From assembly GCA_035649235.1 (NCBI GenBank), contig DASRJX010000087.1, forward strand, positions 1-15,943: a stretch of DNA of 15,943 nucleotides, in the 5' to 3' direction. Position numbers and translations under genes: made by a program. Shown in pieces: positions 8,333-15,719 of the stretch (position 1 is its first letter; every line of letters starts with the position of its first letter). Origin of the DNA: DASRJX01 sp035649235. GTDB taxonomy: Bacteria > Acidobacteriota > Polarisedimenticolia > Gp22-AA2. The notes under the pieces are model-generated. The model saw only the letters and a list, made by a program, of their open reading frames with translations. It made no database searches and was not told where the DNA came from.

Positions 8333-9343
8333 TCAGTTGCTGCCGGCGTCCTGCTGGAACATCCGCAGCCCGCGCCGGGCGGTCTCGTTCATCGGGTCGA
8401 GCTCGACGGCGCGGCTCCATGCCTCCACGGCCTTCTCGCTCTGGCGCATGGCGTGGAAGGTGTTCCCGAGGTTCGTGTAGGCCACCGCCGAATCGCCCGC
8501 GTTCTCGATCGCCAGGTTGAACATCTGCGCGGCGCGGTCGAACTGCGAGGACGTGTGGTACAGGAAGCCGAGGTTGTTGTAGGCCTCGCCCATCTTGGGA
8601 TCGGCGGTGAGCGCCTTGCGGAACGCCTCGATCGCTTCCTGCTCCTGGCCGAGTCGCGACTGCACCAGCCCCAGGTTGTTGAACGCCTCGGCGTATCCCG
8701 GCAGCATCTCGATCGCCTTGAGGAAGGCGTCGCGCGCCGCCTCGAAGGCGCCGCGGTAGTAGAGCGCCACGCCGCGGTTGTTGCAGGCGACGGCCTCGCG
8801 CTGCAGCGACTCGAGGTCGCGCTCGTCCTTCCGCTGCTGGGTCTCGAGGGCCTTCAGGACCTGCCCGTACGACACCTCGATGCGCTCCAGACGGCCGGCC
8901 AGGGCGCCGACGACTTGATCGTTGCGGCCCCCCAGGGCGCCGATGGCCTGGTCGTGCTTCTGCGTCAGGGCGAGCAGGAGGGACATCTCCTCCAGCAGGC
9001 GATCGGCGACCTTCTGCTGAACCTCGATGGTGGTGGCCATCTGCGATTCGATCCGCGCCAGGGCCGCGCCGAGCCCGTTGAGCGTCGACTCCAGGGCGCT
9101 GAGCCGGTCGGCGGCGCGCCCGGCCTGGATCAGCGCCGCCTCCAGCCCGGGATCGGAGGGCTCCCTGACCTCGGCCTTGGCCGCCAGGCGCTCCATGGCC
9201 CGGCTGCCGAGCATGAGGTTGCAATCCCTCTGCTCCAGGTTGAAGAAGCGGCACCGCTCGTAGATGCACTCGCGGTCGACCGGTTGTCCCGCCTCGTCCG
9301 TGGGTTCGAGGGCTGTCAGCATCGGGCAGATGAGGGTGCTCAC
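8333..9343 (-). CDS. Cys4-motif, coiled-coil and TPR protein
   Basis: This 336-residue protein has three parts. The N-terminus carries four cysteines, C6, C26, C31 and C41, in the pattern CPM-x18-CIYERCRFFNLEQRDC. That is the kind of cluster that binds zinc or an iron-sulfur centre. Residues about 65-183 are heptad-like and Leu/Ala/Gln-rich with no Pro after 64, a likely coiled coil. Residues 187-322 are four canonical 34-residue TPRs (for example FNNLGLVQSRLGQEQEAIEAF at 221-241), a protein-binding scaffold. The start is GTG, preceded by AAGGAG with seven-base spacing and overlapping the stop of the 1277-residue gene as GTGA, so the two are translationally coupled and probably made in fixed proportion. 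No signal peptide is seen, so it is probably cytoplasmic. TPR assignment is firm; metal binding and function are inference. Confidence 0.88.
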   Translation of the reverse strand: MSTLICPMLTALEPTDEAGQPVDRECIYERCRFFNLEQRDCNLMLGSRAMERLAAKAEVREPSDPGLEAALIQAGRAADRLSALESTLNGLGAALARIESQMATTIEVQQKVADRLLEEMSLLLALTQKHDQAIGALGGRNDQVVGALAGRLERIEVSYGQVLKALETQQRKDERDLESLQREAVACNNRGVALYYRGAFEAARDAFLKAIEMLPGYAEAFNNLGLVQSRLGQEQEAIEAFRKALTADPKMGEAYNNLGFLYHTSSQFDRAAQMFNLAIENAGDSAVAYTNLGNTFHAMRQSEKAVEAWSRAVELDPMNETARRGLRMFQQDAGSN

Positions 9344-12300
9344 GCCGCGGCTCCTTCGCCGAAGAGAAGAGTGGTCTCGGCCTGCAGGCGTCGGCTGCCG
9401 CCCAGAAGCTCGGCCGCGACCATCTCGCGGTAGGTCTTCTCGAGGAGCCTGCGGGTGGGCGGGTCGGCACTCCGCGCCAGCAGGCTCTCGAGCGTCTCGA
9501 CGGCCAGGGCGTAGTCCCCGGCCCTCAGGGCCCCGTGGGCGAGCAGGGGACTCGGGCCCAGACTCTTGAGCTGGTCGGCCGCGCGCGGGTAGTCCCCGCG
9601 GCGGAGCGCCACCGTGGCGCGCAGGAAGCGCACCGCGGAGGCGTTGAGGATCGTGCCATGCGCCTGGAGCAGGGCCAGCGCCTCGTCGAGCGCCCCCAGG
9701 TCGACGCTGGCCTGCACGGCCCCCATCAGATCATCGGCGTCGGACGGGCCCAGGTCGGTGCGGTCGCGGACCCGCCCCACGCGGGCGCGCAGCATCTCGA
9801 TCTGCATGGCGTGGATGCGCATCAGGAAGGCGTTCCGGTCGCTCGCCAGCCCCGCGGCCTCGCGCATCCGCGCGCGGGCGGTGTGCTCGTCCTGGCGCTC
9901 TGCGGCGGAGCGCGCCAACCTCAAGAGGATCTGCAGCCGGGCCTCGCCGGAGGGGACGGTCTGGAGCCTCTGGGACAGGAGGGCCTCGGCATCCTCACCG
10001 CGGCCGGTGGCATCGTACATCTCGGCCAGCTGGAGGGTGCAGTGCGACCAGTCCGGCCGCTGCTCCGCCATCGCCTCGATCTCCCGGAGGACCTCGGGCA
10101 GAAGTCGGGGCCCTAGCCGGGCCGCCTCGGCCAGATCCCTGAGGGCGGCCTCCCCCTGCGACAGCCGGAGCCGCGTTCGGGCCCGCAGCACGTGGGCTTC
10201 GGCGAGCCGCGGCTCGGCCTCGAGGATGGCGCTGATCCCTTTGAGCGCCGCATCGCAGTAGGCCAGATCCTGGGCCGCCGCGTTCCCGTAGGCGCGAGCC
10301 GCGCGCGCGTGCTCGCCGCAGCGCACGCAGGCCTCGGCGAACAGGATCGCCAGGTCCCCCTGTCCGGGGTTCTGCTGGTACAGCTCCTCCAGCCGCGCCA
10401 GGAGGCTGCCAGCCCCGCGCGGCGATCGGGCGATCGCCTCAGCCAGCCGCTCCGCCGCCTGCAGCGGCTGGCCGCGCGCCGCCAGGATGTCGGCGCTGGC
10501 GACCCAGGCGGGGGTGCAGGCCGGATCGGCGGCCAGGATTTCCTGGAGCCGGCGCAGCACCATGGTGGCGAGGGCGCCGTCGAGGCCGGCCGCCGCCTGG
10601 TAGCGCTCGGCGCTGCGTGCGTGCGCCCCGATCGCCTGCAGCGCCCGGCCCAGCTCATACTGCGCCAGGGGATGGGCCGGCTCCGCCTTCAGGATCTCGT
10701 CCAAGTGCGCCGCCAGGCGCTGCGCCGAGTCGGGGTGGGCGTCGAGGTGCATGGAGATCGCCTGGACCGCGCGGGCGTTCTGGCCCGCCTCCTGGAGCAG
10801 GGCGATGAGGGCGAGCCCTGGCTGCGGATCGGCCGGGCTCTGCCGGACCATCCCCTCGAGCTCCTGGAGGACCGAGTCGTTGAGCTGCGGGTCCGCCTCG
10901 CGCGCCGCGCGCAGCGCCCCGAGCGCCTCCGCCACGCGGCCTTCGTGCGCCAGGATCTTCCCGAGCGCCAGGCATCCGAACGGATGCTTCCCCTCGACGC
11001 CGAGCAGGCGCCGCAGCTTCTCGAGCACCTCGCCCGCGAGCGCGGGGTCGCGCCGGTAGGCGGTGAAGTACCGCCGCACGGCGCCGTCGGCGTCCCCCTT
11101 CTCGTGCAGCGCCTGCGCCATGCCGAGGGACACGCGCGCGGTGGTCTCGTCGTCGCGGATCTTGAGGGTGTCCCGGCCGATCTCCAGGGCCCGGTCGAAC
11201 TGCCGGGCCAGGAGGAGCGCCTGCATCAGCCCGGCGCGCGCCGCCAGATCCTGGGGCGACTCGGCGAGGATCTCCTCGTACTTGCGGAGCACCTGCGCCA
11301 GAAGCGCGGCGTGGGTTGGCCCCGGACGGTTGAGCTCCTGGATCGCCGCTTCGTGGTCGCGCTGATCGAGGTAGATGGAGGCCAGGAGGTAGCGGGCCTC
11401 CGCCGCGCGCGGATCGGAGCGGTCGAACTTCTCGAGCGCCTTGCGCACCTCCTGCACCCGCTCGGGCACCGACTGCAGCACCTCGCGGAACGAGGCGGCG
11501 GACGCCGGGAGCTGGCCGGCCTGGAACTGCGCCTCGCCGCGCGCGAAGTGCACCGCGACCGGCAGGGGAGAGCGAGGCTCCAGCGCCGTCAGGAGCGCCA
11601 CCAGACGCGGGGCGAGGTCGGGAGCCAGACCGATCAGGAGGCCTGTCGCGTGGAGGAACTCGGCGCTCATCTCGGGGTGCGAGGTGGCGACCGACTCGAG
11701 ATGCTGCAACGCCTCGGGGCACCGCTTGAGGGCGAGGCAGACCTCGGCGAGCCCGATGCGCGCCCGCGGTCCTCCACCTTGCGCCTGGAGCGGGCCCAGC
11801 CGATCGAGCACCTCGCCGGCCGCCTCCTTGCAGACGCCCAGGAGATGGCGCAGAACCACGACCGCGCGCTCGGCGTCCCCCGCCTGGCGCAGCAGATCGG
11901 CCAGCATGAGATGCGCCTCGCGCGAGCCGCGGTCGAGCAGAAGCGCCCGGGTGACGCGAGGCAGGAGAGAGGCACCTTCCTTCGGTCCCAGGTCATGCGC
12001 TCGCCTCAGGGCCTGGATGGCCGGCTCCCCGCGGCCGGCCTCGAGGTGGATGTCGGCCAGGAGCTGGTGGGCGCGCATCACGTCGGGATGCGCCTCGATC
12101 AACTCTTGGAGACACTCCTGGATCGAGGCGAGCCCCTCTTCTTCGGAAGCCTGCAGCAGCGGACCGAGCGACTGCAGCGGCTGGTTGCGCTTCGAGAACG
12201 CGGCGGCCAGGAGCCGCAGGGCGGGACCGGCCTTCTCCTTGCTCGCCAGCGGCTGGAGCGCGCCGATGATCTCGTCCAGGAGCACCCCGGCCGCGACCAG

Positions 12301-13173
12301 AGGCCGCATGGCCTCGATGGCCGCCGGCGCGTCGCCGGCCGCGAGGAGGCCCGAGACGAGCGCCCAGCGGAGACCCTGGTGGTCGCTGCCGCCGGCCAGG
12401 TGCGCGCCGATCTGCTCGGCGATCGTCCGGGCCGCCTGCGGCGCCGTCTCGAGCGCCAGTCCGAAGTGCCGCGCCGCATCGTCGACCCTCTGGGCGTCGA
12501 GCAGCATCGAGGCCACCTGAAGCCGCATCTCGGCGTTCTGGTAGTCGCGCCCCGCCAGCGCCTCGAGACGGGGCAGGATCCGCTCGGACTCCTCCGGATT
12601 CGTCCGCAGGATGTCGCGGAAGATCCGCATCGTCTTGTCGGGCTCCCGCAGGCACTCGTGGAGCAGCGCCGCGTGGTAGGCGGGCAGCAGCGACGTCTTG
12701 TTGAGCTTGGCCTTGGGTGCCGTCTTTCGCGCCTGCTCGTACTTGGGCAGGTGGCGGTGCAGGGCCGCCCGAATCTCCTCCGGCTTCATGCGATCCAGCA
12801 CCATCAGGGCCTGGGTGGGATTGTCGTGGCGGATGTGGTGCTCGGCGACCGCGTCGTACAAAGGTCCGGCCGGCGCCTTGTGGGCCCGCAGCTCCTCGAT
12901 CGCCTCGTTGACCTTCTGCAGCGACCGCGAGTCCTTGCGCAGCATGGCGCGGAAGGCCTCGACGCCCTCTGCGGCGCGCCCGGCGTGGGTGAGGAGGCGA
13001 CCCAGCTCCAGGAGCACGGCCGGATCGTCGGGCGACTTCGACTGGGCCTCTTTCAGGACGGCGATGGCGCGGTCGAGCTGGCCCTTCGAGTAGAGCTGCA
13101 GCGCGCGCGCCACCGCGCGCGCCTCGGCGCTCTGGGTAAGGTTCTTGACGATCCCCTTGAAGTCGAGATCCAT
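9340..13173 (-). CDS. Giant helical-repeat (TPR-like) protein with a 52-residue period
   Basis: With the start chosen here the product has 1277 residues and is helical repeat almost throughout. Residues about 17-85 read as ordinary TPRs (LYSKGQLDRAIAVLKEA at 27-43). The central part adds a third helix to each TPR hairpin, typified by VLQELEGMV (768-776) and VLRRLQEIL (872-880). Over 679-1042 these units recur every 52 residues exactly. Residues from about 1045 to the end return to ordinary TPR-like helices. There is no catalytic motif, signal peptide or membrane segment, so a cytoplasmic scaffold or assembly platform is the best guess. An ATG at 13380 would add 69 residues, but that stretch is Arg/Pro-rich, unlike the rest, and spans a TATATT promoter-like element. 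The ATG at 13173 starts clean helical sequence and has GGGAG upstream, at long spacing. It is the first gene of a three-gene operon. Confidence 0.88.
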   Translation of the reverse strand: MDLDFKGIVKNLTQSAEARAVARALQLYSKGQLDRAIAVLKEAQSKSPDDPAVLLELGRLLTHAGRAAEGVEAFRAMLRKDSRSLQKVNEAIEELRAHKAPAGPLYDAVAEHHIRHDNPTQALMVLDRMKPEEIRAALHRHLPKYEQARKTAPKAKLNKTSLLPAYHAALLHECLREPDKTMRIFRDILRTNPEESERILPRLEALAGRDYQNAEMRLQVASMLLDAQRVDDAARHFGLALETAPQAARTIAEQIGAHLAGGSDHQGLRWALVSGLLAAGDAPAAIEAMRPLVAAGVLLDEIIGALQPLASKEKAGPALRLLAAAFSKRNQPLQSLGPLLQASEEEGLASIQECLQELIEAHPDVMRAHQLLADIHLEAGRGEPAIQALRRAHDLGPKEGASLLPRVTRALLLDRGSREAHLMLADLLRQAGDAERAVVVLRHLLGVCKEAAGEVLDRLGPLQAQGGGPRARIGLAEVCLALKRCPEALQHLESVATSHPEMSAEFLHATGLLIGLAPDLAPRLVALLTALEPRSPLPVAVHFARGEAQFQAGQLPASAASFREVLQSVPERVQEVRKALEKFDRSDPRAAEARYLLASIYLDQRDHEAAIQELNRPGPTHAALLAQVLRKYEEILAESPQDLAARAGLMQALLLARQFDRALEIGRDTLKIRDDETTARVSLGMAQALHEKGDADGAVRRYFTAYRRDPALAGEVLEKLRRLLGVEGKHPFGCLALGKILAHEGRVAEALGALRAAREADPQLNDSVLQELEGMVRQSPADPQPGLALIALLQEAGQNARAVQAISMHLDAHPDSAQRLAAHLDEILKAEPAHPLAQYELGRALQAIGAHARSAERYQAAAGLDGALATMVLRRLQEILAADPACTPAWVASADILAARGQPLQAAERLAEAIARSPRGAGSLLARLEELYQQNPGQGDLAILFAEACVRCGEHARAARAYGNAAAQDLAYCDAALKGISAILEAEPRLAEAHVLRARTRLRLSQGEAALRDLAEAARLGPRLLPEVLREIEAMAEQRPDWSHCTLQLAEMYDATGRGEDAEALLSQRLQTVPSGEARLQILLRLARSAAERQDEHTARARMREAAGLASDRNAFLMRIHAMQIEMLRARVGRVRDRTDLGPSDADDLMGAVQASVDLGALDEALALLQAHGTILNASAVRFLRATVALRRGDYPRAADQLKSLGPSPLLAHGALRAGDYALAVETLESLLARSADPPTRRLLEKTYREMVAAELLGGSRRLQAETTLLFGEGAAA
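10048..11139 (-). repeat. Seven consecutive 52-residue TPR-plus-helix units (156-bp protein-level repeat)
   Basis: Numbered from the ATG at 13173, the conserved Leu/Ile of the third helix falls at 720, 772, 824, 876, 928, 980 and 1032, always 52 apart. A proline ending the TPR hairpin falls at 710, 762, 814, 918 and 1022; the two missing phases, 866 and 970, hold Gly and Leu. A second proline ends the third helix at 780, 832, 884, 936, 988 and 1040. The repeat is clear in protein but not as near-identical DNA, so the copies are old. Confidence 0.85.
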
Positions 13174-13202
13174 CCGCGCGCGGCGCTCCCGTCCGGTCCG
13201 GA

Positions 13203-13208
13203 AATATA
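13203..13208 (-). promoter_or_regulatory. Candidate -10 element for the TPR operon
   Basis: Read on the minus strand this is TATATT, within CTTATATTTCC. It is a conspicuous AT island in very GC-rich sequence, 30 bp upstream of the chosen ATG at 13173. A matching -35 is weak (GTGGCG at the 17-bp position). If real, transcription would start near 13196 with a short leader, which excludes the upstream ATG at 13380 and supports the shorter protein. Confidence 0.3.
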
Positions 13209-13333
13209 AGCCGCGGCACCTCTTACGCCACACGCGTCGGGTCCGCCCGCGGAACGCCCCGACGACCCGCTCCGCGGGCACGGCGGAGGGGGCTCCAAGT
13301 GTCGCGTTCCTGGACACGGAGTGTCGTGGACTG

Positions 13334-13360
13334 GGCCCGGAGGGCATCTCCTTCCGGGCC
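13334..13360. repeat. GC-rich hairpin in the divergent intergenic region
   Basis: GGCCCGGAGGG (13334-13344) pairs with CCTTCCGGGCC (13350-13360) over 11 positions, with one G/T wobble and a five-base loop CATCT. No T run follows on either strand, so it is not a typical intrinsic terminator. It may be a leader structure for the peptidase mRNA or shield one promoter from the other. Confidence 0.5.
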
Positions 13361-13574
13361 ATCAGGAACCTCCCGCGCAACGTCCCCGGGGGCGGTCAGG
13401 TGTGGAGAAGGGCGACAGACAGGCCGTCCCACAGGGGCCCGATCCCGGTTTCGAAGTGCGACCGAAACCCTTGCTGCGCGCGGGATTGCGAGGATCGAAC
13501 TCAGGATCGTGTCTGGCAGCCCGCTTGCTCTTCAGACCTGGCGCGCCGGCGCCCCGGAGTCAGGCCGGCGCAGA

Positions 13575-13582
13575 AGGGAGGT
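13575..13582 (+). promoter_or_regulatory. Ribosome binding site that fixes the peptidase start
   Basis: AGGGAGGT lies seven bases before the ATG at 13590 and is a near-consensus Shine-Dalgarno. It decides this start over the in-frame ATG at 13299, which would put 97 Arg/Ser-rich residues in front of the signal peptide. Confidence 0.8.
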
Positions 13583-13589
13583 CGAAGAG

Positions 13590-15431
13590 ATGCGCACCAA
13601 GCAACGCGGTTCGGCACTCGGCGGGACGTTGACGACGATGGCCCGCATCGCGGCCCGCGCGACGCTCGCTTCGATCGTCCTCCTCGCCGCCGCCGTCACG
13701 AGCCCGTGCCTTCATGCGGATCCCCAAGGAAAAGTCTCCGACGCCGTCCTGGAGAAGGTGCGCGGATCGCAGCCCGGTGACCTTCTCCCGGTCATCGTCC
13801 AGACCCAAGGCGATCCGAGCGACTCGCACCTGGGCCGCCTGCAGGGTCGGGGCGGGAAGCTGAAGACCCGCCATCAGTCGGTCACCGGCTATTCGGCCGT
13901 GGTCCCCGCCGCGTCGCTCGCCGCGCTCTCGGAGGATCCGGAGGTGGAGCGCATCTCGTACGACGCCCCGGTGCGCGCGCTCCTCGACGTGGCGCTCAAG
14001 GCGGTGCGCGCCGACCTGGCCCCCGCCGGCCCGGGCGGGCTGGATGGAACCGGGATCGGCATCGCGCTCATCGACACGGGTGTGCAGGCCCACGTTGACC
14101 TCGTCAGCGGGCGCGGGCCGACGGACGTGGTCGAGGTCGAAATCGTCGGCCGCGAGAAGGGACTGGAGGACCATTTCGGACACGGCACGCACGTCGCCGG
14201 CGTCCTGACGGGAAGCGGCGCCGCCAGCAGCGGCCCGCAGGCGTTCCGCACCTTCCGCGGCGTCGCCCCCGGCGCGCGCCTGATCTCGGTGCGCGCCCTG
14301 CAGTCCGACGGCACCGGCACGACGTCCGACGTCCTGGCGGGGATCGACTGGGTCCTGACCCACCGCAAGGGCTACAACATCCGCGTCCTGAACCTGTCGC
14401 TGGGCCACGCGATCGAGGAGTCCTTCGTCACCGACCCGCTATGCCGCGCGGTCCGCCGGGCGGTGCAGTCCGGGATCGTCGTGGTGACCGCGGCCGGCAA
14501 CGGGGGGCGGATCGGCACCGGCTTCGGGACCATCCTCAGCCCGGCGAACGAGCCGAGCGTCATCACCGTGGGCGCGATGGACGACAGCAACACCGTGGCC
14601 CGCGAGGACGACGTGCTGGCGCCCTACTCGGCCAAGGGGCCGACGCTCATCGACTCGATCCTGAAGCCCGATCTCGTGGCGCCCGGCTCCTCGATCGTGT
14701 CGCTGCGCGCCGTCGGGTCCCTGATCGACACCACGCACCCGGAGCTCGTCATGAAGACCGGGGACTACAGCGCGGCCCAGCCGCGCGACGCCGTCGGCGC
14801 TTACCTGACGCTGTCGGGGACCTCGCTCGCGGCACCGCTGGTCTCGGGGGCCGCGGCGCTGATGCTGCAGCAGGAGCCGCTGCTGACGCCCGCCGACGTG
14901 AAGGCGCGTCTGATGCTCACGGCTTCCAAAGACGACTATCTGCCGTTCGAGACCGGCGCCGGCTACCTGGACGTCCAGGCGGCGCTCGCGTCGACGGATC
15001 ACACCCTGTCGGCCCTCTCGCCGCGGGCCCTCGCCGGCCCCGGTGGGGAGATCACGCTCCTGCCGTTCGAGCAGGCCTGGGACGGCGCCTGGCAGCAGTC
15101 GCTGATCTGGGGCGGCCGTTATCTCGGCAGAGTGCTGATGACCGAGAACGACCGGGTCACCGGCTCGGGGTTGGTCTGGAGCGGCGGCAACCGCGCCCTC
15201 GGGCTGGACCCGACCCTCGATCCCCTCGGGATCATCTGGAGCGGCGGCAACAAGCAGGGCAACGGTTCGGCCCTGGGAGCCCTCGGGATCATCTGGAGTG
15301 GTGGCAACAACAAGGCCGGGGATGCCGCCGGTGTCGGGACGCTCGGGATCATCTGGAGCGGCGGCAACAAGACGCTGGGCGAGGACGCCAACGTCGAGAC
15401 CCTCGGGATCATCTGGAGCGGCGGGATCTGA
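13590..15431 (+). CDS. Secreted S8 family (subtilisin-like) serine peptidase with WSGGN repeat tail
   Basis: The 613-residue precursor starts with a basic then hydrophobic signal peptide (about 1-43, ATLASIVLLAAAVTSPCLHA with cleavage likely after A43). An I9-like propeptide follows (about 60-130). The subtilase domain has D162 (ALIDTGV), H198 (GHGTHVAGV), oxyanion N304 (AAGN) and catalytic S412 (LSGTSLAAPLVSG), so the triad is intact and an active endopeptidase is expected outside the cytoplasm. The domain ends near residue 470. After a 30-residue linker the tail carries a degenerate IWGGR (506-510), then VWSGGN and four IIWSGGN-type copies with Trp at 530, 550, 569, 589 and 609; the last ends the protein as WSGGI. 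No anchoring signal such as LPXTG or a type IX sorting domain is seen. It is transcribed alone, divergent from the TPR operon. The family call is firm; the substrate and the role of the repeats are unknown. Confidence 0.93.
   Translation: MRTKQRGSALGGTLTTMARIAARATLASIVLLAAAVTSPCLHADPQGKVSDAVLEKVRGSQPGDLLPVIVQTQGDPSDSHLGRLQGRGGKLKTRHQSVTGYSAVVPAASLAALSEDPEVERISYDAPVRALLDVALKAVRADLAPAGPGGLDGTGIGIALIDTGVQAHVDLVSGRGPTDVVEVEIVGREKGLEDHFGHGTHVAGVLTGSGAASSGPQAFRTFRGVAPGARLISVRALQSDGTGTTSDVLAGIDWVLTHRKGYNIRVLNLSLGHAIEESFVTDPLCRAVRRAVQSGIVVVTAAGNGGRIGTGFGTILSPANEPSVITVGAMDDSNTVAREDDVLAPYSAKGPTLIDSILKPDLVAPGSSIVSLRAVGSLIDTTHPELVMKTGDYSAAQPRDAVGAYLTLSGTSLAAPLVSGAAALMLQQEPLLTPADVKARLMLTASKDDYLPFETGAGYLDVQAALASTDHTLSALSPRALAGPGGEITLLPFEQAWDGAWQQSLIWGGRYLGRVLMTENDRVTGSGLVWSGGNRALGLDPTLDPLGIIWSGGNKQGNGSALGALGIIWSGGNNKAGDAAGVGTLGIIWSGGNKTLGEDANVETLGIIWSGGI
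15171..15428 (+). repeat. Tandem 57-60 bp repeats encoding LGIIWSGGN units
   Basis: Four copies of CTCGGGATCATCTGGAG followed by a Gly-Gly codon pair begin at 15225, 15282, 15342 and 15402, so the spacing is 57, 60 and 60 bp. A more diverged first copy (LVWSGGN) begins at 15171. The core of about 27 bp is nearly identical at DNA level while the 10-11 residue spacers differ. That suggests recent duplication or gene conversion, or strong selection on the core. Confidence 0.9.
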
Positions 15432-15521
15432 CATGACGAGATGGATGTTCGAGGACTCGTTCGACCCGAGAACGACGCAGATGAGCCGGGGTTCCTGAGC
15501 GACCCGGTACTGCGCCCCACA

Positions 15522-15561
15522 GACGGCCGCGCCGACCCTCCCCGGCGCGGCCGTCGCCTTT
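15522..15561 (+). terminator. GC-rich hairpin, probable terminator of the peptidase gene
   Basis: A perfect 12-bp stem, GACGGCCGCGCC (15522-15533) with GGCGCGGCCGTC (15544-15555), encloses a 10-base loop. It is followed by GCCTTTC, so the T run is only three bases. It lies 90 bp after the peptidase stop, consistent with transcription ending there. In a high-GC genome the short tract is tolerable but lowers confidence. Confidence 0.6.
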
Positions 15562-15719
15562 CATGGTGGTGCGCAAGTTGTAGAGTCCGGGGGTGGACGG
15601 AGGGGATGTGAGGCGCGGCGCCGGCGAACGCTGGAGGGTGCTTACGAACCAACAAGTCGTTCGCCCTCAGTTCCTTCGGTCCGAGGATTCGTGGTCCGGC
15701 GATTGCTCCCTGGGCGACC

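Larger units (their letters stand above)
13174..13589. other. Divergent intergenic region between the TPR operon and the peptidase gene
   Basis: This 416-bp region lies between two divergent starts and must hold promoters for both directions. Seen in it are the TATATT element facing the TPR operon, a strong hairpin at 13334-13360, a GGTTTCG/CGAAACC inverted repeat (13447-13453 and 13463-13469, nine-base spacer) that could be an operator, and the peptidase ribosome binding site. Frames that read through it in both directions have Arg/Ser/Pro-rich shadow composition, so I call no gene here. Confidence 0.6.

Noticed and set aside
10192..13209. A 1005-codon plus-strand open frame antisense to the giant TPR gene
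   Set aside because: It is Arg/Leu/Gln/Gly-rich with no recognisable domain and mirrors the codon positions of the regular, clearly repeated minus-strand protein; long antisense frames are expected at this G+C.
13174..13380. 69-residue N-terminal extension of the giant TPR protein from the ATG at 13380
   Set aside because: The extension is Arg/Pro-rich, unlike the helical body, and crosses a promoter-like TATATT; the ATG at 13173 starts clean repeat sequence.
13299..13589. 97-residue N-terminal extension of the peptidase from the ATG at 13299
   Set aside because: It would bury the signal peptide, and a near-consensus ribosome binding site precedes the ATG at 13590.
15171..15428. Possible CRISPR-like array, because repeats of about 27 bp alternate with variable spacers of about 30 bp
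   Set aside because: The repeats are in frame within a peptidase, spacing keeps multiples of three, and the spacers encode similar Gly/Ala-rich residues.
15433..15498. A 21-residue ORF (MTRWMFEDSFDPRTTQMSRGS) right after the peptidase stop
   Set aside because: It has no ribosome binding site of its own except within the repeat end, no known family, and is short enough to occur by chance; translation coupling is possible but unsupported.
15119..15655. Minus-strand frame of 178 codons with its own periodic protein repeats
   Set aside because: Its periodicity is only the antisense reading of the WSGGN repeat DNA.
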